A stretch of 64,000 bases of DNA, from assembly GCA_037693485.1 (NCBI GenBank), contig CM075347.1:59616501-59680500 (forward strand), in the 5' to 3' direction. Both the position numbers and the translations under genes were made by a program. The notes beneath the pieces were generated by a model. The model searched no databases. It worked only from the letters and a program-made list of their open reading frames with translations, and had not been told where the DNA came from. Below, in pieces: positions 21,829 through 31,903 of this stretch. The DNA comes from Kitagawia praeruptora (lineage: Eukaryota; Streptophyta; Magnoliopsida; Apiales; Apiaceae). How positions within the stretch are numbered: position 1 is the first letter of the stretch; every line of letters begins with the position of its first letter.

Positions 21829-23329
21829 TGATAAGTGGATTTTATATCCACTTGGAGCGTTCCATATCGGCTTAAATTGATTCACTTGGCCTCAAGTTTG
21901 TTATGTTTTTTATGCGTTTTAGTGAGTTTGTGTAGGGTTATCATCTTGAGGTTGGATGATATAAATTGCATATTTTATGGTGGATTTGAGTTCTAGAAGT
22001 GAAGTATGACAATTTGCAAAAGAAACGAAGGAAAAAGGAGTTAAAACGAAGAAAATCGGCAAAAATCAGCAACTGGCAGCCATGTGGGCGCAGCCAGCAC
22101 GTAGAATAGCCATGCGGGCGCAGCTAGCGCGCAATTGGGCGCAGCCAGCGCGGAAATCAGCCAGAATTTCTGATTTTTGTTTGGGCCATATCTTGAGTTC
22201 TACAAGTCCGTTTTGGACGATCTTATAGTCCACGCGAAGCTAACAAGATTCTCTATCATTCTAAAGTGGTCCAGATGTCCAATTACAACTGGAACGGTCC
22301 AGAAATATTGAAGAAAAGTTAGCTACGAATTTTCCTTCAAAACAGAATCAGTTTAGGAAACGTATTTTGCAGAAATTCTATTCTAATTCTGTTTTGGTAT
22401 TTTCTTGCTGGGCAAGACTTCTAGAGCCTATTTAAACACATCCTACCATTGTAATTTGTATCACCATTACATATCAATTACTTAGGTTTATTTGTATCTT
22501 TTCATACTTTGTTTTTATCATGGTTTCATCAGATCCCATGATGACGAGCGGTTCGATTATGAACTAATCGTTGTCATGGGATTCTAACGGAGTTATCTAT
22601 GTAGCTTAGTAGTTTGATTGCTTTAAAGATTTATGTGTGATGAATTCTTGATATCCTCGTATGGTTGTGCTTAATTGTTAGATGCGTAGCTAACATCTAA
22701 TTTGTTAATCTCTTGTGAAGTGAAAGTGGATCTTGAGATTTAGAACTTGCCATGCTAGCATAGGTTCATGATTGTTTATCAACATGATTCGTAGTATGAG
22801 ATGAGAATACTTATATTTCTCTATGTGATCTTTATGGATAACTTGCTCTTCAACCGTTATGTTTTCAAATTCTATAGACATATAGGGTCTAAGCATAATT
22901 GGTATCTATTCATCTTCTGTCTCTTTTGTGGATGTATGTTTAGTTTGGTATTCGTATACTGAGAGGTAGCGTTTACTTGTTTCGTGTTGTCTGATCAGAT
23001 ATCATAACCATCACATGCATTGATTAAAGGCATCAACTCTAAGCGAAGTATTTAATGAAATTAGTATCCCATGTTTACTCTTGTAGAAGTAATTCGATTT
23101 TAATTTTCATTAGATAATTAATTCTTAGATTGTGTATTTGTTTTATTTAGTTAATTTTAGTTAATTAAAACCCAAATTTGTTAATTGTCTTAGCAATGAA
23201 TAATAATCATACATTGTTGCATAGGTACATCTACTGAATTAAAACCATAACCAGATCTCTGTGGGAACGAACTTGACTTATTCATATATTACTTGTGACC
23301 ACGTACGCTTGCGTGATTTAGTGCAAAAA
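21829..23329 (+). repeat. 3' LTR of Gyp-C, about 1501 bp
   Basis: It begins TGATAAGTGGATTTTATATCC after the purine tract and gives the uninterrupted version of the two-piece 5' LTR. The CpG-rich GGGCGCAGCCAGCGC repeat (22085-22155) has three copies instead of four. The end (GTGCAAAAA) is eroded relative to GTGTTAACA of the 5' LTR, and the boundary is set by the actat duplication and the resumed Copia-B frame. Confidence 0.85.
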
Positions 23330-23334
23330 ACTAT

Positions 23335-25051
23335 GGTGAATCCACAACAGCTATGAAATTTTTAGTTATAAAATCTGACATAGATGGTATTGTGGTGAAC
23401 ACTATAGTTGAATTTTGAGATACAACCATCTTTGAAGAAGTGTTCCCTATGAAGGATGGAATTCCTGAAAGTGATTCTGATGATCCTACTCGCACATCTA
23501 GTTCAATTCTTGATCATGTGGAAAAGATGACAAATGTGGGGGTAGATGATCCTGTTGGTGGCTCTTCTCATAATGAGATAGTTATAATGTCGAGGATGAA
23601 CCTTTGAGTTACCAACAAGCTATGAATTCTTCTGAATCAAGGCATTGGAAAGGCACTGTAAAAAGTAAAATAAATTCCATTATCTCTAACGGGACATGAG
23701 AATTAGTTGATCTTTCTCCTGGGTGTACTACTATAGGATGCAAATGGATCTTCAAAAGGAAATTGAAACCAGATGGCTTAATTGATAACTATAAGGCTAG
23801 GTTGGTTGCTAAGGGCTTTAGGGAAAGGGAAGGTATTGACTACTTACGCTCCAGTTGCTAGAATGACTACTATCTGAATGTTGTTGCATTAGTTGGCTTC
23901 CATACATGGTCTGATCATTCATCAAATGGATGTAAAGATAGTTTTTCTACATGGTGATCTTGAGGAAGAGATTTATAGGGATCAACCTGAGGGATTTGTA
24001 GCTTTTGATAATGAATGGAAAGTTTATAAATTATTTAAGTCCATTTATGGCTTAAAATAAGCACCAAGAGACTAACATAAGAAGTTTGATGAAGTGGTTT
24101 TAGTTTTTCATTTTGTCGTTAATGAAAGTGATAAGTATGTCCTATTACAAGGTTAGAGGTAGTGAAAGTATTGTGTTGTGCCTGTATGTGGATGATATAT
24201 TGTTGTTTGGAACCAATATTGAGATTATTAACGAGATGAAGAGTTTCTTGAAAAGGCATGTTGAGATAGAAGATATGGGTGTTGCAAAAATGATTCTTGG
24301 TATCAAACTGATGCACTCAAATGATGGAATAACGTTGTCACAATCTCATTATAAAGAGAAATCTATACTTGAGAAGTATGGTTATTCAAATTGTAGAATC
24401 TCAAGCACACCATATGATTCAAAAGTTGCACTTGTCAAAAATACTTCAGGTTTTCCTGTGTCACTAGATTAAGGTATTCTCAGATTATTGGGAGTTTTCA
24501 ATATCTAGCAAACTATACTAGACCAGATATCTCATATTCGGTATCTAAGTTAGCTAGATATACAAGTTGTCCAAACAAGACTCATTAGGAGGCACTAGAT
24601 GGAGTTCTTAGATATTTGAAGGGAATTGTATCCCTTACCTTTCATTATAAGAGATTACCTAGAGTTCTAGAAGGGTATAGTGATGCAAGTTGGATTGTTA
24701 AGAAATCTGGTTCCAATGGAATGACTGGATATTTGTTTACTCTTGCGGGTGGAGCAATATCCTGGAAGTCTAATAAACAGACTATCATAACTCGGTCTAG
24801 ATGCCACGATGACGGAGGCTGAATGGTTGCATAGACTTATATCTGTGATACCGATAGTAACCAAGCCGCTTTCTAACGTTACTATTCATTGTGATAGCCT
24901 TACAACTATTGACAAGATCAGTAGTTCGAAGTACAATGCTAAAACAAAGAAACACTTCCAAGTTAGACGTAAGCCTGTAAGGAGTTTAGTGTCTCATAGG
25001 GTCATTGATATTGAGTTCATTGAAACTCGGGATAATGTAGCTGATCCTTAA
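23335..25051 (+). pseudogene. Copia-B reverse transcriptase and RNase H remnant (right part of split element)
   Basis: Coding resumes in the frame left at 10142, with the RFLV-like end of the integrase region (MKFLVIKSDIDG). It continues through an acidic linker (VFPMKDGIPESDSDDPT), the RT start (EPLSYQQAMNSSES, GCKWIFKRKLKPDG), the catalytic box LCLYVDDILLFG near 24180-24215, and RNase H (YSDASW, GGAISWKSNKQ, SLTTID). It is broken by numerous stops and several frameshifts. Frames at 24113-24472, 24616-24822 and 24809-25051 are its longest open remains. It ends at DNVADP followed by a stop, typical for the Copia C-terminus. Confidence 0.88.
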
Positions 25052-25685
25052 TTAAAGGACTTGAGCAGTTGAGCTAGCTGTAGTCCTCAAGCCGAGGTTG
25101 GGGATGGAACTTGTAGCCCAACATGATTCATCTACGATTGGAACCAAATAGACCTTTGAGAAGATCCCTCGAAGTGTATTCAATGTGGTAAAAACAAGTC
25201 ATAAGGGTGGGTCTGTAGTATCTTAACTATAGATTGATACTTACGTATCTGAAGTCTATCCCCTGGAAACCTCTAAGGTACTAATACTGCAAATCAAGCT
25301 AGAGTTTTTAGAACTCTGAATGGGATCAAGTCTTTATGACGAGATGGGAGCAGTACATTTCTGGAGATGCCTAGCTAAGCGAATATAATTGTGTGATCAC
25401 AATTAGAAAAAAGGATTATTCCTTAAAGCATTCGACGAACAGGATCGAGACATGACCATTAACGTCTCAAAGTTGTAGATATTCACCATAATCTTTGATA
25501 TGTCGTCGCCTATGGAGTATGATTACACCAAACTAATAGAGATTAAAGGTGAAACATTCCATCTATATCAGGTGATCATCGAAGTAGTGGACTTTGGAGG
25601 GTTCAAACTCGGAAGAGTACCGACTCTGAAAAACATGTCATGTATAAATCTGAAATGTAATTTTTGTTATGGATTTGTGGGGGAA
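25052..25685 (+). other. 3' non-coding part of Copia-B with polypurine tract
   Basis: No gene is supported; the small frame at 25500-25691 has no recognisable motif. The end GTGGGGGAA (about 25677-25685) is the likely polypurine tract because TGTTAG follows. Confidence 0.65.
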
Positions 25686-26675
25686 TGTTAGAAAATGAAA
25701 AGTTCAAGTCCTAATTTTAGTAGGCTCTTGATGAAATTTCCGGAAACTAACGATTGGAGTTTGTTCCTTGATATGAGGACTTAAAGTTTCATATTTGGAT
25801 CTAAGATATTTTTTTAGTGGAATTCATAAATATATTGAGACAAAGTTGCTTGCTTGAAATGGGTTATGTAAATTTTATCCCACATTGATATTATAAAAGA
25901 AAGATATTGAGTTTATATAGTATCTTGTGTTAGTGTTGTTCACTACTAGTATAAGTGGAATGCTCTTGTATGATTTGGTGCTAGTGGATATTCTATATAT
26001 ATCTTTTAAAACAATTTTATTTATTTATATTGATTATTCAATTATTAATATATATTAAATATATGGAGTAAGGATTATTTTCATAATCAAATTTTTGATA
26101 TATTTTGTAATATTAATGTTACTTAATCAGGATAATATAAATAAAAAATAAAACCTATTTTGTTTATATATTCAGTTTTGTTACTTAGATCCCACATCGA
26201 GTAAAACAGAAGAAAAGTAACCCGGCCAAGACGTTTATATATTGAGAGGTACACTTGAGATAAAAAAATATAGTTCATATAGTTCTCAGTGCCTACCTCG
26301 CAAACGTATATGAGTTGCATTGGTTTTTGGGCAAACTTAGGTGTTTGTCGCTGTTGAACATCACTAGATTGTGACGGAGTTACGTTGTGCTGTTTTATCC
26401 TGAAAGATTCATCACGACATACTAACACGCTTAAGTGGGGTAAGAGTTACTTCAAGAACAGTCGTGTCTTCTTGAAGATTCGGCAACTTGTTTAATTTGT
26501 TAAAGCGACATTACAGCTAAGATTTTCTTCTTGTTCTCTTTTATATTGTTGTTACTGATTATTATTAATGTCTTGCCTTCTTGTTTGCCTAGTGTTTGAT
26601 TTTTTATTTGATTGTTCTTGAATTTGTGTTATTATATATAATATAATTATTTGTTGTTACTAATATCTCCAACTC
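25686..26675 (+). repeat. 3' LTR of Copia-B (about 990 bp, right edge approximate)
   Basis: It begins TGTTAGAAAATG and is related along its length to the minus-strand solo LTR of 27610-28857/42109-42123 (shared blocks CGGAAACTAAC, GGACTTAA, TTTGGATCTAAGA, TTGCTTGC). That comparison places the end near CCAACT at 26675. A promoter-like pair TCCCACATTG (25878-25887) and TTATATAG lies 25 bases apart, and a second TCCCACATCG is at 26190 with a TATATAT 36 bases on. Confidence 0.75.
25878..25920 (+). promoter_or_regulatory. USE-like and TATA pair with U6-type spacing in Copia-B LTR
   Basis: TCCCACATTG is one base from the plant snRNA upstream sequence element (core TCCCACATCG). TTATATAG starts after 25 bases. 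This spacing equals that known for Pol III-type (U6) plant snRNA promoters. It is on the sense strand of the LTR. Actual polymerase use is unknown. Confidence 0.5.
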
Positions 26676-27181
26676 CTTTTAAAAAATATGAAATTTTATC
26701 AAAATTATTTGCAGTAGGTTCTTTACGACTTTTTCTAAATCGAACAAGACCTATCTTTAAGTCTGTCCATTAAACAAGTTAAGCAAATGTTCAAATTTCC
26801 TAAAATCTCTTCTTTTCCAATAGTATCACGGATAATTTTATTCAATAAAATAATATCATAATAATTAATAATTGCTTGATTACCTTTTTCAACTAAAACG
26901 TATATACTCATATTATTTATATCTTACAACTAAAATTTTTCCTTTTTTATAAATAATATAGCCTATATATATATGTAATTATTATTAAATCATATCATTT
27001 AAAAATATAACTTACAAAATTGGTATCATAAAAAATTCATTCAAATTATTGAAAAAATCATATAGTATTAAAGAAAATCCATGCATCGCACGGATTTTAA
27101 ACCAATATATAATAAAACATGCTTACAAGATTCAAAAAAGAAACGTGTAAATATAAAAGAAATTTTAAAAAATCCAAGAAT
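26676..27181. mobile_element. fragment of Helitron-like family (eroded 3' end near 27077-27105)
   Basis: There is no gene. The blocks around 26810-26930 (CACGG, TAATAATTGCTTGATTACC, TTTTTCAACTAAAACG) and 27030-27105 match the repeat family at 61830-62626. It includes the terminal hairpin in eroded form (CCATGCATCGCACGG). The CTAG end is not preserved. Confidence 0.5.
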
Positions 27182-27184
27182 TAA

Positions 27185-27609
27185 GAGCAACTCCAACAAG
27201 CTCTTTATACTGCCTCTTAAGTTAAATTTTGAAGAGATTAAAGTAAAAAGTATCTTCAACGGACTCCTAACTCATCTTCAAATATTTAGGAGCTCTATAT
27301 CTCTCCTCAATATTGAAGAGTCTCTCTCCTCTCCTCACTTCATTTTTTTATGAGAAAAATGCATTTCGTGTACTTGTAATTTGGCCCTTCCTGTGATTAT
27401 TTTATATCATATGTGTGCCTGTTTTATATCATATGTGTGCCTGTTTGCTGGTGATATCATATGCCGTGACTTCAAGTCACGGTGGTGTGATTTATCTAGC
27501 TGCAATATTTCTCATGGATCTTTTTTGTTATTATAACTATGCAGTAACAATAAACGGATCAAAGTGCTATGTTTCTTTGTTAAATGGTTGATGCTTGCAT
27601 TGCTAGTTT
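27185..27609. mobile_element. PIF/Harbinger-like non-autonomous element, left piece
   Basis: The end GAGCAACTCCAACAA is preceded by TAA (27182-27184). The exact inverted copy ends at 42370, followed by TAA (42371-42373). A 3-bp TAA/TTA duplication and this type of end fit PIF/Harbinger. Without inserts the element would be about 670 bp. A duplicated 22-bp unit (near 27400-27443) and a 19-bp palindrome (27464-27482) lie inside. The piece ends with AGTTT, the target of the solo LTR. Confidence 0.75.
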
Positions 27610-28162
27610 TGTTGGGTATATTACAACTACAATAACAATGAGGCAGTGATATATATTAAAACAAGAATATGCATATAACCAATTAACAAAACAAATCACG
27701 AAGGCATAAACAAGAATATAATCAGAGACAGTAATTAACGAGAAAAGTAAGAAAACTTATCTCCCACAGAAGCTTTAGCAACAACTGATTAGAGAAAAAA
27801 AACAGCTGAGTCGCCAAACCCTTCGAGAGGACTTGACTGTTCTTGAAGAGAATATTGCCCCACTTACGCTGTGTTGGGATGCAGCAATATTACTTCCAGG
27901 ATAAAACAACACAAACCAATCCGTTCACAGACACGGTAATGATCAACAGCGATTAGCCCCTCAGTTCTTCTGAGAACTATGTATATAATCTGTATGTATT
28001 GAGAGAGAACAGAGAAGGAAGAAGGCAGATCGGGTTTCTCTCCTTAGGACGTATCTTCTATATTCAACGTTCTATTCTATATGTATATAATACCAAAAAA
28101 TAAAATGTAACTGATACTCCATAAAAGGAAAGTAAATATTCTGATTTAATTTCATTAACTGC

Positions 28163-28400
28163 AGCATCAGGATTTATTTTCAGTTACAGTAGCATCAGGA
28201 TTTGGTCATCAGTAGCATCAGGATTTGGTCATAACTAGCATCAGAATTTGACGCATCAGGATTTGGTCATCAGTAGCATCAGGATTTAGCCCATCAGTAT
28301 CTGATATGTGACCAAGTCCATCAGGATTTATTCCAAGTACTAGGATTTATTCCAAGTACTGATCCAGTCCAGGATTTTATCCAAATACTGATCCAATCAT
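28163..28400 (-). repeat. degenerate tandem repeat of about 20-25 bp inside solo LTR
   Basis: The core GCATCAGGATTTGGTCATCA recurs with variation about nine times, with variants CATCAGGATTTATTCCAAGTA on the right. It lies in the LTR of a Copia-type element and looks like enhancer-type repeats, but no function is shown. Confidence 0.75.
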
Positions 28401-28481
28401 TTCCATAATCCAGGTAATAAAATTACTTGCCCAGGTCGCCTCGCGTACGCGAGATGCCAAGACATTCGCCCAAATCACCCT

Positions 28482-28545
28482 TCGACCCGACCCGACCCGA
28501 CCCGACCCAACCCAAGGCGTGGCGTGGCGTGGCGTGGCGAGGCGA
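28482..28545. repeat. (GACCC)n and (GTGGC)n-type microsatellites
   Basis: Four to five units of CGACC are followed by four units of GGCGT. They form a GC-rich island in AT-rich DNA. Frames across it are artefacts. Confidence 0.85.
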
Positions 28546-28639
28546 GCGGCGGCGCGCGTGTGTGCTCGCGAGGCCCACACTACAACCATGCACACCCACA
28601 TGCTTTAGTAGTTGTGCACTACACTTGCACATGGAGCTA

Positions 28640-28676
28640 TATAAAGCCCCCAACATTTCATTACCAATTCAATGTG
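28640..28676 (-). promoter_or_regulatory. USE-like and TATA pair with U6-type spacing in solo LTR
   Basis: On the minus strand TCCCACATTG is followed after 25 bases by TTATATAG, on the sense strand of the LTR. Motif and spacing match the pair in the Copia-B LTR, so they have been kept in two diverged LTRs. Confidence 0.5.
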
Positions 28677-28857
28677 GGACTCAAGTTATTTCAACTAAAT
28701 AACCCACATACCCCATTTTAAGCAAGCAATTTCAACTCAATTTATTCATGGATTACACAAAATGTCTTAGATCCAAACATGAAAGCTTAAGTCCTTATTA
28801 CAAGGAACAACTTTCACTTGTTAGTTTCCGAAAATTACATCAAGAACATATTATAAA

Positions 28858-31800
28858 TGTGACGCCCCCGATCCCGGAATTGACCTCATAACCCGACCCG
28901 GGGACGCCAACCAAACCAAACATCATTATAAATATATGCTTACACAAACTATATTTAATTAATAACCAAAAGGAGTTACAACAAAGTCTAGTCTTATGAT
29001 AAAAGTTTACAACATATTACACGCTTATAATTAACTTCAACATAGGTCTATTACAAAAGCATTCTTCTTAGAGTTCTACATACTTCTTATCTAACTTCGA
29101 TAGTTACTTCATCACAGTCTTATCTTTTCCCGAACTTCCCTCGCCAAAATTCTTCCCTGTGGAAGGTAATGACATAAAAGGGTGAGCTCATAGAGCCCAG
29201 CAAGCATATATCATACTATTTAACTGAGGTTTAAAGAACAAGTAACTATGCTCATCAAAACAGATAAGTTTTCACATAATTTGAAAATGAGTATTCATAC
29301 ATGATAAATTCACAAGTTCTACCAATGGGGATCCCGGCCAGCTAAACAATTGGTTTAGCTTTACTTCCAATTTGGAAGCATCATCATCAATTCACAATAT
29401 CAATGTAAAAATACTCAATTTTCATCAACAAATCAAACGTTCATCGATATTTCAAAGCAATTTTATAAAGCAGTATAATACGGTATATACTTACCTCGAA
29501 TCGCTTCTATTCTTAACTTCTCTTTCTTTTTTTTTTCTTCTCCGAATAAGTCCCAATATTATCAAATTCGTTCTCTAAAAATGTTCCCTAAAAATATTAT
29601 CCCAAAAATTTACACTAACATTATTCACATATTATCTATGTTATTACTAATTATTAAATAAATTAAATCCAAATAAAATAAATAGAAGGTTTGAGGACTT
29701 ACAGTTAGAGTCGTAAGCTTTACTCCTACTTTCCTAATATAGACACTAACAATACATTTATACAAGGAAAGGGAAACAAAATTTCTCTTCCTACTCGATG
29801 TGGTACAAGCACAGCAAAGTGAAGAAAAATGAAAGACTAGTGCCCTGCTTAACACCAATGTCATACATCCTACTCTTTTTCCTCTTAATTTAATATTAAC
29901 GGTAGTAATTCCTTCCTATTTATCCCAACATGTTTCACTTTCTGTTTTCAATGTGGGAGAAAATAAGATTAGGGAAATAAAACGTACTCAAGCAAATCCA
30001 TAAACGTGGCCTTCACCGTCCTCCTTCTCTATATTTCCCTTTTAAATGTATTAAGGTTCAGCTCCTCTACATATACTCTCTCATTTCCCCTTGGGTTATC
30101 AATGTGGTACTATGCCAATTTCAGGTTTCATATGCTAGCTGGTTATCCCACATCGAGAATTCTTTGACATAGTAATTTCTCACACACTATATATACTTGA
30201 CTTGGTTAGAAAGCCTTAAGTTATAATCCACATCCTCTTGTGCTAATTGAGTGAAAGTCTAAGGATTTCACAATAGCCATAAATGGAAGTCAAGGTAAAT
30301 TTTAAAACCAAACTTGGAGTGCAAAAATAAGCTGCAAAGTTTCTTGCAACTCGTTGTTTCAAAATATTCTAGTGAATAAAAGATGAATCCAAGCAAAGTC
30401 AATTTCTTACTGGGGTGGAGTATGAACTCTTAAGTTTTATTCACCCTCATCCCACATCGAGGGATTTTAGAAAGAAATCTCTTCTAAGCTCTATATATTA
30501 AGCGGATTTGGTCACTACAATGAGTTAACTAAATACCTTGGTTTTAACTAAGGTTTTCTCTTTGTCCCACATCGATGAGTTCTTAGGTGGAACCTCTTCC
30601 AAGTTCTATATATGCTTGAAAGGATTGCTATTTTAACGCAAAATGGGTTCAACACTTTCATTGGCTTCACTTAGGAGCTTAATATTTTTGAAATTCGAAC
30701 TAAATACTACATGTCATCTAATTGACAACGATAAGCAATAACTTCAAGTTGTCTCCCATTAAACCATTAAAGGGTTATAGCATTCAAGTACTGCACCTCC
30801 CACATCGAGACTTTTATAGTAACCGTGATCATAACTTCTTTATAAGTTGGACAAGTATGAGGGGGACTAAAGGGTGGAAATTTATAAACTACCCTCTTGG
30901 CATCCTTTGGAACCTACGTTAACATGTGTGATCTGTTCATACCTTAAATTAACTCAAAATCTTGCATCTTGTAAGTTAGTGAAAATCTGAATGTAAGATG
31001 AGTACTTTTAGACTGATTTAACTTGTCCCACATCGAAATGGTTTGGGAGTGAACCCCTCACATGCCCTATATAAATCTAGTTGGGTTTTTCTACTTACAT
31101 CCTTCAATAAGGTTAATAACGTTCACCTTGGCTTCCCTTGAGAGGCCTAAAAATCATATTCTTAAAATTAAATGTAAAATGGATCAAGTACAAAGTTGAC
31201 TTATGTAAGCTTCTAAATTTACAGCAAATCAATTTAAGTAACATGTTGGTTTTACTAGGAAATATAAATGTAGGTAGACAAGTGAGTATTTCTAGTTTAG
31301 CAACTTTGTCCCACATCGAGAGTGTATAAGACTGGTTCCCTACCCTTCCCTATATAAGTGACCTTAAGCACTAAATTTATTCTCAAGGGAATTATTTCAC
31401 TTGTCCCACATCGATGGGGTGGAGTGAAAAGGTTACATCCCACAACTATAAATATGATTAGTGGCTTGCCTATTTGGTTGAGCTTAAGTCATTTTATTGG
31501 GCTGATTCACGTTGGCCACATAAATAGTTCAAAATTTATTTATTTTTTCCTTTCCCTTGTGGGCCTTGATGCATCTGCTCGGCCCACTCCCCTTAGTCAA
31601 ACTTTATGAGCTTGGATGCATTTGCTAGGCCCATACTCTAGTCCAATCTTATGGGAACATTGATACATTGATGTAGACCAATCCTAGTCAATTTTTTTTT
31701 TTTTAATTGGAGCTTCGATATGCCGAAGCAAACCAATGAAGGAAAATAAATAAACCTATTTTAGTTAGTATTTTTATTAAACCTATATTTGTAAAAACAA

Positions 31801-31861
31801 CAAAAACACATAAATTATAATAATTAATATTATTCAAATAAAACTAAGTTGGGATATTACA
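28858..31861 (-). repeat. 3' LTR of Gyp-G, 3004 bp
   Basis: On the minus strand it starts TGTAATATCCC after the polypurine tract and ends GGGGGCGTCACA. It is nearly identical to 36677-39681. The small frames inside recur in both LTRs and are not genes. The part 30146-31453 carries seven antisense USE/TATA modules. Confidence 0.93.
30146..31453 (+). promoter_or_regulatory. array of seven snRNA-promoter-like USE plus TATA modules, antisense to Gyp-G
   Basis: TCCCACATCG occurs at 30146, 30450, 30565, 30798, 31026, 31309 and 31404. After each, a TATA box (TATATATA, TATATATT, TATATATG, TTATAAGT, TATATAAA, TATATAAG, TATAAATA) begins 32 bases on, or 33 in the last module. This is the core and spacing of the plant Pol II snRNA promoter (USE near -70, TATA near -30). 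The sequence between motifs is not conserved, but flanking parts show weak similarity, so the modules probably arose by old duplication. All point against the coding strand of Gyp-G. A second set lies at plus 7819-7820 in the other LTR. Confidence 0.7.
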
Positions 31862-31877
31862 TCCTTCCCCCCTTAAA
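31862..31877 (-). other. polypurine tract of Gyp-G
   Basis: On the minus strand CTTTAAGGGGGGAAGGA directly precedes the TGTAATATCCC start of the LTR. The same tract is at 39682 in the partial copy. Confidence 0.88.
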
Positions 31878-31903
31878 GAAATTTCGTCCTCGAAATTCGG
31901 AAA

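Larger units (their letters stand above)
10143..23329 (+). mobile_element. Gyp-C, non-autonomous Athila/Tat-like LTR element, itself split by Gyp-D
   Basis: The element is bounded by LTRs at 10143-11143 plus 18716-19236 (5', in two pieces) and 21829-23329 (3'). It has an Asp-tRNA-type primer site at 19243, a short degraded gag-like frame, and a tract AAGTTTGGGGG next to the 3' LTR. Flanking 5-bp sequences are actac (10138-10142) and actat (23330-23334), a duplication with one transition. Removing the element and one duplicate leaves the Copia-B frame unbroken. The LTRs differ by several substitutions and an indel of roughly 20 bp in the CpG-rich repeat, so it is clearly older than Gyp-D. No RT, RNase H or integrase is encoded, so it depended on another element. 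Confidence 0.85.
27610..28857 (-). repeat. Copia solo LTR on minus strand, main piece (interrupted by Gyp-G)
   Basis: On the minus strand this reads as a Copia LTR related to that of Copia-B and ends CCCAACA at 27610. Its first 15 bases, TGTTAGAAAATGGAA, lie beyond Gyp-G at 42109-42123. AGTTT flanks it on both sides (27605-27609 and 42124-42128). No primer site or coding region adjoins, so it is a solo LTR left by LTR-LTR recombination. It contains a degenerate repeat (28163-28400), two short microsatellites (28482-28545), and on its sense strand TCCCACATTG with TTATATAG 25 bases on. Confidence 0.85.

Noticed and set aside
25500..25691. 63-codon frame upstream of the Copia-B 3' LTR
   Set aside because: It lies in the 3' non-coding part of a decayed element and runs into the polypurine tract.
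28377..28721. Overlapping frames in a GC-rich stretch
   Set aside because: They come from CGACC and GGCGT microsatellites in a Copia LTR; several frames are open on both strands for that reason.
29372..31609. Small frames that recur at 37191-39428
   Set aside because: They are inside the 3-kb Gyp-G LTRs, which are non-coding.
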